A DNA stretch of 64,000 nucleotides. Source: DASUPK01 sp963695805. Lineage in GTDB: Bacteria; Actinomycetota; Thermoleophilia; Solirubrobacterales; 70-9. The notes below the pieces were generated by a model that worked only from the letters and a program-made list of their open reading frames with translations, did no database searches and was not told the origin of the DNA. The translations under genes and the position numbers were made by a program. Below, piece by piece: positions 1 through 7,180 of the stretch; positions within the stretch are counted from its first letter, which is position 1, and each line of letters opens with the position of its first letter. The stretch spans positions 248,001 to 312,000 of the forward strand of contig CAVOHV010000002.1 in the NCBI GenBank assembly GCA_963695805.1, read 5' to 3'.

Positions 1-1
1 C

Positions 2-61
2 TCGTACGGCCGCCGCTGGCTCCCAGTGCAGGAGCGCGAGCCGGCCGCCGCATCTGTCTAG
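2..61 (+). CDS. C-terminal tail of an upstream protein (partial)
   Basis: A frame open from the window edge ends in TAG at 59-61 and would encode 19 residues ending in PAAASV. The body of the gene lies outside the window, so no family can be named. The first copy of the dispersed intergenic repeat begins about a dozen bases after the stop, which fits a genuine gene end here. The alternative is that this is simply non-coding sequence. Confidence 0.3.
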   Translation, partial: SYGRRWLPVQEREPAAASV

Positions 62-73
62 GGCCCAACCCCC

Positions 74-92
74 AAAACCGGCAATGAAGGGG
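74..92 (+). repeat. Dispersed intergenic repeat, copy 1
   Basis: The sequence AAAACCGGCAATGAAGGGG recurs, with small changes, at 264-282 (inverted), 13124-13141, 13156-13173 and 51333-51352 (inverted). All five copies lie between genes. Here the copy sits between two GGGCCC words. Its function is unknown. Confidence 0.7.
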
Positions 93-119
93 AGGGGCCC
101 CAAGCGCCCAGAGTGACTT

Positions 120-158
120 GTGAGCAGTTTCCTGGCTGTCAGCCAGGAAAACGCTCAC
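120..158. repeat. Long perfect hairpin (16 bp of stem)
   Basis: An outer stem GTGAGC (120-125) pairs with GCTCAC (153-158). A two-by-two internal loop follows, then an inner stem TTTCCTGGCT (128-137) pairs with AGCCAGGAAA (141-150) around the loop GTC. All 16 pairs are Watson-Crick. It could be a terminator for the upstream gene, an RNA structure or a dyad operator. No U-tract follows it. Confidence 0.75.
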
Positions 159-201
159 GATCCGTCTTCCGGCCGGCTCGCGAACGGTTTCGAGCGATTG
201 A

Positions 202-217
202 CCCCCATATACGGGGG
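202..217. promoter_or_regulatory. C-tract/G-tract dyad resembling a CsoR/CstR-family operator
   Basis: CCCCC (202-206) and GGGGG (213-217) flank the AT-rich centre ATATAC. Operators of the CsoR/RcnR/CstR family are typically short pseudopalindromes of this C-run, AT-centre, G-run type. No regulator of that family is encoded in the window, and the site lies about 160 bases upstream of the GTG at 376, so the assignment is tentative. Confidence 0.3.
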
Positions 218-263
218 CTAACTGCACGAAATCGTCGTCGACTCGACCAGCGCTCGGCCCGCC

Positions 264-282
264 CTCCTTCATTGCCGATTTT
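264..282 (-). repeat. Dispersed intergenic repeat, copy 2 (inverted)
   Basis: The plus strand reads CTCCTTCATTGCCGATTTT. This is the reverse complement of the copy 1 core with one change in the CCGG centre. It runs directly into the tandem repeat at 277-310. Confidence 0.6.
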
Positions 283-310
283 GATTCCCCGATTTTGATT
301 CCCCGATTTT
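277..310 (+). repeat. 14-base tandem repeat, about 2.4 copies
   Basis: The unit GATTTTGATTCCCC occurs twice in perfect tandem and is followed by a further GATTTT. Its first GATTTT is the end of the dispersed repeat, so the tandem looks like a local duplication of the repeat edge. Confidence 0.75.
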
Positions 311-375
311 GGGTTTTTGCTGCAAGTCCACTGTCATCGGCAGGAACGCAGGCGCCCGCGGGCAATCCGGTCTGC

Positions 376-2085
376 GTGACCACGCTTGAGAGCACCACCG
401 AGCGCCTCGAGGAGGCACTGCGGCGCCTCGCCGTCGAGGCGGCCGATGTCCTCGAGGGGCTGCTGGCGAATGGGGCGGAGATGCCATTCGACCTGGAGCC
501 GACCGACGACGGGCCGCTGCCGATGTACTCCTACGCCCCCCTGACGGGGCAGTTCATCGAGCGCCACCTGGCTGAGCTGCGGCGCCTGGAGGCCTTCGTC
601 GAGGTGCGCGAGATCGCAGGCGAGGAGGCCGCGATCGGCTTCCTGATCGGCCTCTGGGAGGGAAAGACCGAATTCGAGTTGGCGGGTGACCGCCTGCGCG
701 GGGCGATCGACGCGGTCGTCTCGATGATCTCCTCCGACTCGGATGAGGCGACTCCGGCGGGCGAGGTGATCGTCCCGCTGATCGGCTTCCACATGCCCGT
801 CAACGAAATCGAGCTCGATGGGGTTCGGATCGTGCGCTCCGACCAGGTTGAGGACGCGCCGGTCGACGCGATCGACGCCACGCGCTCCGGGGGACGCGGG
901 AAGCCCGGCTTTCTGGCCTGCCTGAGCTGCGGGCTGGCGACGGTGGCTCCCGCCGCCGCCGTCGCGGACGACCTTCGCCGCGCCCTGCGCACCATGCGCC
1001 TCTTCCGGCCTGGCGCGGTCGGGCTACACGCCCACGGCTGGGCCAAGCGCTCAGGCGGCTGGGAGCGGTTCGGCACTGGTGTCGGCCGCCCGCGCCAGGG
1101 CGGCTACCGCCTGACCGGCAACGAGGCCGGGGAGCTGGAGAGCTTCTCCCGCATGCTGGCCGAACGGGAGACGCGCATACCCTCGCTCGACTGGGCAGCA
1201 TCCCGCTTCGAGCTCGGCGCGGAGCGCTCCTCCCTGATCGAGGCGCTCAGCGACTACCTGCTCGCCCTTCGTGGACTGCTCGAGGGTGGCGGTGCCGCCA
1301 GCACCTCGCTCTCGGCACGGGTCGCGGCGCTCGCCTGCGAGCCGTTCGAGCGCGAACAGGGCCGCGTCACCGTGGAACGGGCCCTGGCGATCGAGCGCAA
1401 GCTGATGAGCGGCGGCCGTTACAAGCCGGTCGCCGGCGCCTCGCCTCTGGATGTGATCGCCGAGGTCGAGGAGCTCCTGCGCCGCCTGCTGAAGGGCATG
1501 GCGACCGCCCAGCTGGGTGGCGATCTGCGGGTCGCGGCGGACGAGATTCTGCTCTCAGAGGGCCTCTCGGCCATGCACGTCGACACTCCCGGAATCCAGG
1601 AGACGGCCGAATGGCGGATCCCGGACCCGATTCCCGTTGACGCGCTCGACCTCTCCGCGATCTCCGACGCCCATCTGGGAACCGCCGAGATCGAGGTACG
1701 CCGGTCCGAGGTCGAGGAGCACACCGAAACCCAAACTACGTCGGAGACGAACGAAATCACCGATTTGTCTGTCCGCAGGGGCGGGGAGGATCGTCAGCCG
1801 ACGACCAGGATCATCGTCGATGAGGTCGAACTACCCGACCTAATGGGCCCTGAGAGCGACCATCGCGCTTCGACCCCGCCACCCGATTTCGGGGGTCGCG
1901 CGGATTGGTTCGCGGCCGGAGACGGCGAGCCGGAATGGCCGGCGTTCGCGAGCCCGAGGCGCAAGCAGAAGCACGACGCCGAACGGGAGCCGTCCACCGA
2001 TCGTGTCCGCTACCTCTTCCCGGTCCCCGACGCGACCGACTGGGAAATCGGCGAGCTCAGATACGAGCCCAAGCGGACGAGCTAG
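376..2085 (+). CDS. Hypothetical protein, possible degenerate HEPN-like region
   Basis: This 569-residue protein was not matched to a named family. The GTG at 376 is preferred because upstream codons run back into the repeats. The N-terminal third is acidic and helical. A region around residues 290-410 has helices in the order and style of ApeA-type HEPN domains (LSDYLLALRGLL, then an arginine-rich helix, then VEELLRRLL). At the place where such domains carry the R-x4-6-H RNase motif, this protein reads ERKLMSGG with no histidine. The last 130 residues are low-complexity, charged and probably disordered. It converges on, and overlaps by four bases, the ArsA-type gene to its right. The HEPN idea is weak inference. 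Confidence 0.75.
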   Translation: MTTLESTTERLEEALRRLAVEAADVLEGLLANGAEMPFDLEPTDDGPLPMYSYAPLTGQFIERHLAELRRLEAFVEVREIAGEEAAIGFLIGLWEGKTEFELAGDRLRGAIDAVVSMISSDSDEATPAGEVIVPLIGFHMPVNEIELDGVRIVRSDQVEDAPVDAIDATRSGGRGKPGFLACLSCGLATVAPAAAVADDLRRALRTMRLFRPGAVGLHAHGWAKRSGGWERFGTGVGRPRQGGYRLTGNEAGELESFSRMLAERETRIPSLDWAASRFELGAERSSLIEALSDYLLALRGLLEGGGAASTSLSARVAALACEPFEREQGRVTVERALAIERKLMSGGRYKPVAGASPLDVIAEVEELLRRLLKGMATAQLGGDLRVAADEILLSEGLSAMHVDTPGIQETAEWRIPDPIPVDALDLSAISDAHLGTAEIEVRRSEVEEHTETQTTSETNEITDLSVRRGGEDRQPTTRIIVDEVELPDLMGPESDHRASTPPPDFGGRADWFAAGDGEPEWPAFASPRRKQKHDAEREPSTDRVRYLFPVPDATDWEIGELRYEPKRTS

Positions 2086-3230
2086 GCCGTGCCTGAGGCC
2101 GCCAGGGCCTCGCGCTGCTCCTCTGACGCGAACAGGTAGCGGTCGATCTTGAGCAGGGCTTCGAGATCGTGCACATCCTCGTCGAGGTAGGGGATCCGGA
2201 TTACGGCCTTCGGCTGGAGTTCCCGCCGGAGGTGCTCGACGTTGCGCGCGTCGCGCTCGGCGAGGGCCTGGTAGTCGGCGAAGTTGCGGGCGACCCGCTC
2301 GGCCAGGTCCTCGTCCAGCAGGTCGCTGAGGTCGGCCTGCACCTCGCCGCTCGTCACGTTGGGCTCAGTCTCGTAATGGACCTTGTTGACGATCACCCCG
2401 CCGACGGGCAGCTGGGCCTCGACCAGCTTGCGGTGGAAGTAGACGGCCTCGGTGATCGGCTCACCCTGCGGGCCGCAGACCACGACGAAGGTGGTCGCCG
2501 GGTCGCCGAGTAGCTCCGAGACGCGCTTGGCTCGCTCGCGGAAGCCGTCGACCATCCCGCTGAAGGCCTGGAAGAACTCGCTGAGGTCGGAGATCAGGTC
2601 GAGCCCGGTGACCCGCTTCAGCACGCCGAAGGCCATCGAACTCCCTCGGCCGACGACCCTCGCAGCGACCCCCGTCGGCCTCATGAACATCTGCATGCCT
2701 CGTCCCTCGATGAACTGGGTGAGCCGCTTGGGCGCGTCGAGGAAGTCAAGGGCGTTGCGCGATGGAGGGGTGTCGAGGACGAGAAAGTCGTAGCGGCCCT
2801 CCTGGTTGATCTCGAAGAGCTTCTCCATCGCCATGTACTCCTGGGAACCTGCCAGGGCGTTGGAGAGCTGGCGGTAGATCCGGTTCTCGAGGATGCGGTC
2901 CCGCGTCTCCGCGTCCGGCGCGTGCTTGCGGACCAGCTCGTCGAAGGTGGCCTTCGCGTCGAGCATCATCGCCCAGAGCTCGCCTTGCATCTCCACGCCG
3001 GCCTGCTCGAAGAGCGCCGGATCCACGAGCCGGGGTGTATTCCCGAGCTCCTCCAGCCCCAGCGAGTCCGCCAGCCGCTTGGCGGGGTCGATCGTGAGCA
3101 CCGCGACCTTCTGCCCACGGGCGGCCAGGCCGGCGGCCAGCGCCGCCGAGGTGGTCGTCTTGCCCACGCCGCCGGAGCCGGCGCAGATGCAGATCCCGCG
3201 GCCGTCAACGATGTCGGTGATCGTGGCCAT
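2082..3230 (-). CDS. ArsA/Get3-type ATPase, second gene of a pair
   Basis: This 382-residue protein is a deviant Walker-A (SIMIBI class) ATPase of the ArsA/Get3 family, a group whose members drive anion export or handle tail-anchored proteins. The P-loop AGSGGVGKTTT lies near residues 17-27, the switch region contains LTIDPAKRLADSLG, and the Walker-B stretch is FLVLDTPPSRNALDFLD. Length and order match the mycobacterial pair Rv3679-Rv3680, in which two ArsA-like subunits act together. The other subunit lies 64 bases upstream on the same strand, so the two are probably co-transcribed. No arsenic-handling gene is nearby, so an arsenite role is not supported. Confidence 0.9.
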   Translation of the reverse strand: MATITDIVDGRGICICAGSGGVGKTTTSAALAAGLAARGQKVAVLTIDPAKRLADSLGLEELGNTPRLVDPALFEQAGVEMQGELWAMMLDAKATFDELVRKHAPDAETRDRILENRIYRQLSNALAGSQEYMAMEKLFEINQEGRYDFLVLDTPPSRNALDFLDAPKRLTQFIEGRGMQMFMRPTGVAARVVGRGSSMAFGVLKRVTGLDLISDLSEFFQAFSGMVDGFRERAKRVSELLGDPATTFVVVCGPQGEPITEAVYFHRKLVEAQLPVGGVIVNKVHYETEPNVTSGEVQADLSDLLDEDLAERVARNFADYQALAERDARNVEHLRRELQPKAVIRIPYLDEDVHDLEALLKIDRYLFASEEQREALAASGTA

Positions 3231-3294
3231 TAGATGATCCGGGCCGTGGCCGTGTCTGTCGACCAGGCGTGCATGGCTGCGGTCCCGGTCATCT

Positions 3295-4275
3295 CTAGAC
3301 GAGCGCCCCGGCGAGGCGCTCCAGCGATGGCACGTCGAGCTGCGGCTTGAAGATGAACGGAAGGGTCTTCACCGGCGAGGCGACGGCCTGCTTAAGCCGC
3401 TGGAGCTGCTCACGCTGCGAGCGGCAGCGCCGGTGCTCGGACAGCGCCGCTCGAACGGCGGCGCGCGCGGCTCCGTCGGCTCTCTCGAGTGCCTCCTCGA
3501 GCTCGGTTGCATCGCTGTTGGAGAAGCGCTCGGGGTAGAGCGCGTTCATGTAGACCCGGTCGACCGACATGCCGATCTCATCGGTGAGCGACTCCTCCAG
3601 CGACGCCGACTCGTTGACGGGCATCTCCTCGGGCAGGGAGACGATCGCAACGCCGGTCTCGTCGTGGTCAGTGATGAAGCGGTCGAGCTCCTGTGCCTGA
3701 GCGTGGATCGGCCCGACCCGTGCGATTCCCGCGAACGTCCGCGGTGTCTGCAGGAAGCCGATCCCCTGGCCGGTGGCCGGGGCGTCGACGATCACCAGGT
3801 CGTACTCCTGCGCCTTCTTCACCTTGCGGTTGGGCTGCGCGAGCTCCCAGATCTTCCCGATCGTGACCAGCTCCTTGAGGCCGGGGGCGGCCCCGGCCAG
3901 GTAGTTGAAGACCCGCGAGCGGACCAGCAGGTCGCGCATCGCCCTGACCTTGAGCTGGAGGAGCAGGTATTCGCGCAGAGACTGGTCCGGGTCGATCGAG
4001 AACGCCCAGAGGTTCTCCGAGACCTCGACCTCGTGGAATCCGATCTCGGCGCGCCTGAAGACGCGAGACGCCGTTTCCTGGCCGCCGACCTCACAGACGA
4101 TCGTGCGCTTGCCCCGGGAGGCCGCCGCGAGGCCCAGAGCGATCGAGATCGTCGATTTGCCGACCCCGCCCTTGCCGGTCACGAAGACCAGCCGCTTGTC
4201 GAGTAACTCAGGCACGAAGGCGGATTCTTCCAACCAGGGGAAGGAAACTCGCCGTTGCCTGCGAAATAGCCGCAA
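3295..4275 (-). CDS. ArsA/Get3-type ATPase, first gene of a pair
   Basis: This 326-residue ATPase has the P-loop TGKGGVGKST around residues 34-43 and the Walker-B stretch VIVDAPATGQGIGFL. The segments APGLKELVTIGKIWEL and VGPIHAQ are characteristic of the Rv3679 type. It would form a heteromeric complex with the following gene product. The ATG at 4275 is only three bases from the divergent ParA start, leaving no room for two promoters. A GTG at 4215, just before LLDKRLVFVTGKGG, is a reasonable alternative start, so the first 20 residues are uncertain. Membership of the family is clear; the cargo is unknown. Confidence 0.9.
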   Translation of the reverse strand: MRLFRRQRRVSFPWLEESAFVPELLDKRLVFVTGKGGVGKSTISIALGLAAASRGKRTIVCEVGGQETASRVFRRAEIGFHEVEVSENLWAFSIDPDQSLREYLLLQLKVRAMRDLLVRSRVFNYLAGAAPGLKELVTIGKIWELAQPNRKVKKAQEYDLVIVDAPATGQGIGFLQTPRTFAGIARVGPIHAQAQELDRFITDHDETGVAIVSLPEEMPVNESASLEESLTDEIGMSVDRVYMNALYPERFSNSDATELEEALERADGAARAAVRAALSEHRRCRSQREQLQRLKQAVASPVKTLPFIFKPQLDVPSLERLAGALV

Positions 4276-4278
4276 GCG

Positions 4279-5286
4279 ATGGGGATTTTCAAGAAGAACG
4301 ATGCCTTCGAGGAGGCAGCCGAAAGCGGCCGTATGCGGCCCGAGGATCTCGTGGGCCCGAGCCCCGACAGGCGGGACGAGGCAACGTCCGACGAGGACGA
4401 GGTCAAGTCAAGCCCGGACGAGGAGGTCAAGGTGGAGGAGGTCAAGGTCGAGGACGGCTCGCAAGAGCCAAAGGACTCCGGCCCGGACGACTCCAAGGCG
4501 AAGCAGCCTGAGAAGCCCAAGAACGAGGGCCCCGCGAAGGTGATCGCCTTCGCCAATCAGAAGGGCGGCGTCGCCAAGACGACCACCGCGCTCAACCTCG
4601 CCGTCGCGTTCAAGGAGTCCGGCCACCGCGTCCTCGCAGTGGACATGGACCCTCAGGGCAACCTGACAATGAGCCAGGGCGTCGACCCGGACAAGGTCGA
4701 CCGCAGCATGTTCGATGTGCTGGTCCACCGGATCCCGATCCGCGAGGTGATCGTCGAGCGTGAGATCGACGTCGCCGTCGCCTCGATCGACCTGGCCGGC
4801 GCCGAGATCGCGATGAGCACGCAGATCGGCCGCGAGCGGTCGCTGCAGAAGGCGCTCGACGCGGTCAAGGAGGACTACGACTTCGTCTGCATCGACACTC
4901 CGCCGAGCCTCGGGCTGCTGACCGTGAACGCGCTCACCGCCGCGAACAAGGTGATCGTCCCGGTCCAGTGCGAGTACCTCTCGATGCGCGGCCTCGTGCA
5001 GCTTCAGAACACCCTTCAGATGATCCGGGAGAACCTCAACCCCGGCGTCGAAATCGAGGGCATCCTGCCGACGATGCTCGACTCGCGGACCGTCCACGCC
5101 AAGGAGGCGGTGGAGATCCTCGAGGAGAACTTCGGCGAGCTGGTCTTCAAGTCCCGGATCCGCAAGGCGATCAAGTTCGCCGAGGCGCCGGTCCGGGGGA
5201 GCTCGGTCCTCAAGTACGACCCGAACGGCAAGGCCGCGGGCGCCTACCGCGACCTCGCCAAGGAGGTTCTCACCCATGACTCGTAA
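4279..5286 (+). CDS. ParA/Soj-family ATPase with acidic N-terminal extension
   Basis: This 335-residue ParA-type ATPase is of the class that segregates chromosomes or positions protein complexes. Residues 1-85 are an acidic, lysine-rich, probably disordered leader. The ATPase domain follows with the deviant Walker A KGGVAKTTT at 94-102 (the usual KGGVGKTT has glycine where this has alanine 99), VDMDPQGNLT and the Walker-B CIDTPPSLGLLT. Its stop overlaps the ftsZ start by 11 bases, so the two are translationally coupled. No ParB-like gene is adjacent. The coupling suggests a MinD- or MipZ-like role in placing the division ring rather than simple DNA segregation; that is inference. Confidence 0.92.
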   Translation: MGIFKKNDAFEEAAESGRMRPEDLVGPSPDRRDEATSDEDEVKSSPDEEVKVEEVKVEDGSQEPKDSGPDDSKAKQPEKPKNEGPAKVIAFANQKGGVAKTTTALNLAVAFKESGHRVLAVDMDPQGNLTMSQGVDPDKVDRSMFDVLVHRIPIREVIVEREIDVAVASIDLAGAEIAMSTQIGRERSLQKALDAVKEDYDFVCIDTPPSLGLLTVNALTAANKVIVPVQCEYLSMRGLVQLQNTLQMIRENLNPGVEIEGILPTMLDSRTVHAKEAVEILEENFGELVFKSRIRKAIKFAEAPVRGSSVLKYDPNGKAAGAYRDLAKEVLTHDS

Positions 5287-6865
5287 GAAGCGCGCCAGCA
5301 TGCGCGAGGGCCCCCTCGCCGACCTCTTCCGCTCCACCGAGGAGTCGGTCTCGCCGGAGGAGATCAAGGTGTCCGCCAAGACCAACGGGGGCCGAATCGC
5401 GGTCGAGGAACCCGTCGAGGAGTCGCCCCTGCCCGACCCGGTTCCCGAGCCCACCCCGGAGCCACTCCCCGAGCCGACCCCTGACCCGGTCCCCGAGCCC
5501 ATCCCCGGCCCGGAGCCGACTCCGCCCGAGCCGGTCGCGGACTCAGACATTCAGATCCACCACGAGGGCCTCGAGCGGCTGATGGGCGGCCCGGGCCTCG
5601 AGGTGCGGCCCCGCTACGGCCGCGACGAGCCTTCGACGGACCAGCCGCCCACGCGCCAGCCGATCGTGCCGCGCACCCACCAGGCCGTCCTGCGGGTGGT
5701 GGGCGTCGGAGGCGCGGGCGTCAACGCCGTCAACCGGATGGTCGAGGCCGAGCTGCCGGGCGTCGAGTTCGTCGCGATCAACACCGACCTTCAGTCCCTG
5801 CAGACCTCGCATGCCGACCTGACCCTGCACATCGGCGGGGAGATGACCCGCGGGCTGGGCGCCGGGTCCGATCCCCGGGTGGGCTACAAGGCGGCCTTCG
5901 AGGAGCAGGACAAGATCAAGGAGCTGCTCAAGGGCTCGGACATGGTGTTCCTCGCTTCCGGGGCCGGCGGCGGGACCGGCACCGGTGCCGCACCGGTGGT
6001 GGCCAAGCTTGCTCGTGACATCGGCTCGCTGACCGTTGCGGCGGTCACCAAGCCGTTCGCCTTCGAGGGCGCGCGCCGCGCCGCTCAGGCGGACGAGGGC
6101 ATCGCCGCGCTCGGCCAGGAGGTCGACACGATGATCGTCGTGCCGAACGAGCGGCTGCTCACCATCCTCGAGCGCCGCACCACGATCACCGACGCCTTCC
6201 GCGTGGCAGACGATGTCCTGCGCCAGGCGGTCCAGGGCATCTCCGACCTGGTCATGCTCCCCGGCCTGATCAACCTCGACTTCGCCGACGTGCGGACGAC
6301 CATGCTCGACGCCGGCGACGCAATCCTCGGCATCGGCATGGGGGTCGGCGAGCACCGGGCGACGCTGGCCGCCGAGAAGGCCGTCGCCTCGCCGCTGCTC
6401 GAGACCTCGGTCGAGGGCGCCCGCTCGATGCTGCTGTCGATCACCGGCGGACCCGACCTCTCGCTGATTGAGGCGAGCGAGGCCGCCGAGGTCGTCAGGC
6501 AGGCCGCCCACCCCGAGGCGGAGATCATCTTCGGCGCGAGCGTCGACGAGGACATGAGCGAGGAGGTCTGGATCACGGTGATCGCGACCCGCTTCGACAA
6601 CGCTTTCGCCGGTCGTCACCGGCGCGACCGGCGTACCGAGCCGCGCGAGCTCCGAAGCCCCGACCGGGACGCCGCGCTGCGGCCCGAGCGCAACGACGCA
6701 GACCTGTTGGCTGACTGGCGCGCGATGCCGCATGTCCGCCATGGCAGTGCCGACGAGCTCTACGGCGACGGCAAAGGCCGCGGCCGACTGGACCGCCGGC
6801 CCACCGAACCGCGCTCGATCGAGAACCGCGTCCTCGACGTGCCCGAGTTTGACCCCGAGGACTAG
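5276..6865 (+). CDS. ftsZ: Cell division protein FtsZ with long N-terminal extension
   Basis: This tubulin-like GTPase forms the division ring. The GTPase domain starts near residue 137 (VVGVGGAGVNAVNRM), carries the tubulin signature GGGTGTG at 231-237 and the catalytic T7 loop NLDFADV at 333-339, so it should polymerise and hydrolyse GTP. It is 529 residues, longer than the usual 350-450, because of a 136-residue leader containing a run of PEP/PTP/PDP repeats at about 53-87. The C-terminus keeps the start of the conserved tail peptide (DVPEF) but ends DPED instead of a basic FLRR-like end. The gene is not in a dcw cluster here; it follows a coupled parA gene. Whether a second ftsZ exists elsewhere cannot be seen. 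Confidence 0.95.
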   Translation: MTRKKRASMREGPLADLFRSTEESVSPEEIKVSAKTNGGRIAVEEPVEESPLPDPVPEPTPEPLPEPTPDPVPEPIPGPEPTPPEPVADSDIQIHHEGLERLMGGPGLEVRPRYGRDEPSTDQPPTRQPIVPRTHQAVLRVVGVGGAGVNAVNRMVEAELPGVEFVAINTDLQSLQTSHADLTLHIGGEMTRGLGAGSDPRVGYKAAFEEQDKIKELLKGSDMVFLASGAGGGTGTGAAPVVAKLARDIGSLTVAAVTKPFAFEGARRAAQADEGIAALGQEVDTMIVVPNERLLTILERRTTITDAFRVADDVLRQAVQGISDLVMLPGLINLDFADVRTTMLDAGDAILGIGMGVGEHRATLAAEKAVASPLLETSVEGARSMLLSITGGPDLSLIEASEAAEVVRQAAHPEAEIIFGASVDEDMSEEVWITVIATRFDNAFAGRHRRDRRTEPRELRSPDRDAALRPERNDADLLADWRAMPHVRHGSADELYGDGKGRGRLDRRPTEPRSIENRVLDVPEFDPED

Positions 6866-7180
6866 GCCGGCGAGTACGCCGAGCCTTCGGAAAATCCCGG
6901 ATCTCGAACCAGGGGTTCTCGCCGATGTTCAGGCGCGCCTCGACCGGCACACTGATCAAGTTCCTGGGGGCAAGGAAGTCTTCGTAGTCGTAAGGAAGCG
7001 TCTGGGCAGGACGTAGGGAGTCGCAGGGGAGTGAACCGGCCGGCGAAAGCCGGCCGGTGTCGTTCTGCGCCGGCTTACGGCTTTCTGAGGATGCGTCGCG
7101 GGGTGCGCAGAGTCGAAAATGTCGGAGTTCGGAGGGGTTTGGGGGGCCTCTCGAGTCTCGTCTAGGAAGGAACTATTGAT
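6866..7180. other. Intergenic region between ftsZ and the frameshifted secreted-protein gene
   Basis: These 315 bases carry no gene I can support. They contain the terminator-like hairpin at 7035-7058 and a G-rich stretch around 7130-7150, and end in a clear ribosome binding site (AGGAAGGA at 7164-7171) for the ATG at 7181. A GGTTCGA-like word near 6895 (minus strand) is not part of a foldable tRNA. Confidence 0.7.
7035..7058 (+). terminator. Hairpin with GAAA loop downstream of ftsZ
   Basis: ACCGGCCGGC (7035-7044) pairs perfectly with GCCGGCCGGT (7049-7058) around a GAAA tetraloop. TCGTTCTG follows two bases later. The same hairpin and tail occur after the next gene (7846-7870). It probably ends the parA-ftsZ transcript, although no T-run is present. 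Confidence 0.55.

Larger units (their letters stand above)
62..375. other. Intergenic region rich in repeats and dyads
   Basis: This gap of 314 bases holds no convincing gene. It contains one copy of the dispersed repeat (74-92), a very strong hairpin (120-158), a C-tract/G-tract dyad (202-217), a second, inverted repeat copy (264-282) and a 14-base tandem repeat (277-310). It ends at the GTG start of the next gene. Confidence 0.8.

Noticed and set aside
2082..4275. Arsenite efflux ATPases
   Set aside because: The family is ArsA-like, but there is no arsB, arsR, arsC or arsD nearby, and the sequences follow the Rv3679-Rv3680 type.
6885..6915. GGTTCGAGATCC-like word on the minus strand suggesting a tRNA T-arm
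   Set aside because: The flanks do not form the T-stem, anticodon arm or acceptor stem.
7059..7180. Possible riboswitch before the frameshifted secreted gene
   Set aside because: I could not match any known riboswitch consensus; the G-rich stretch alone is not enough.
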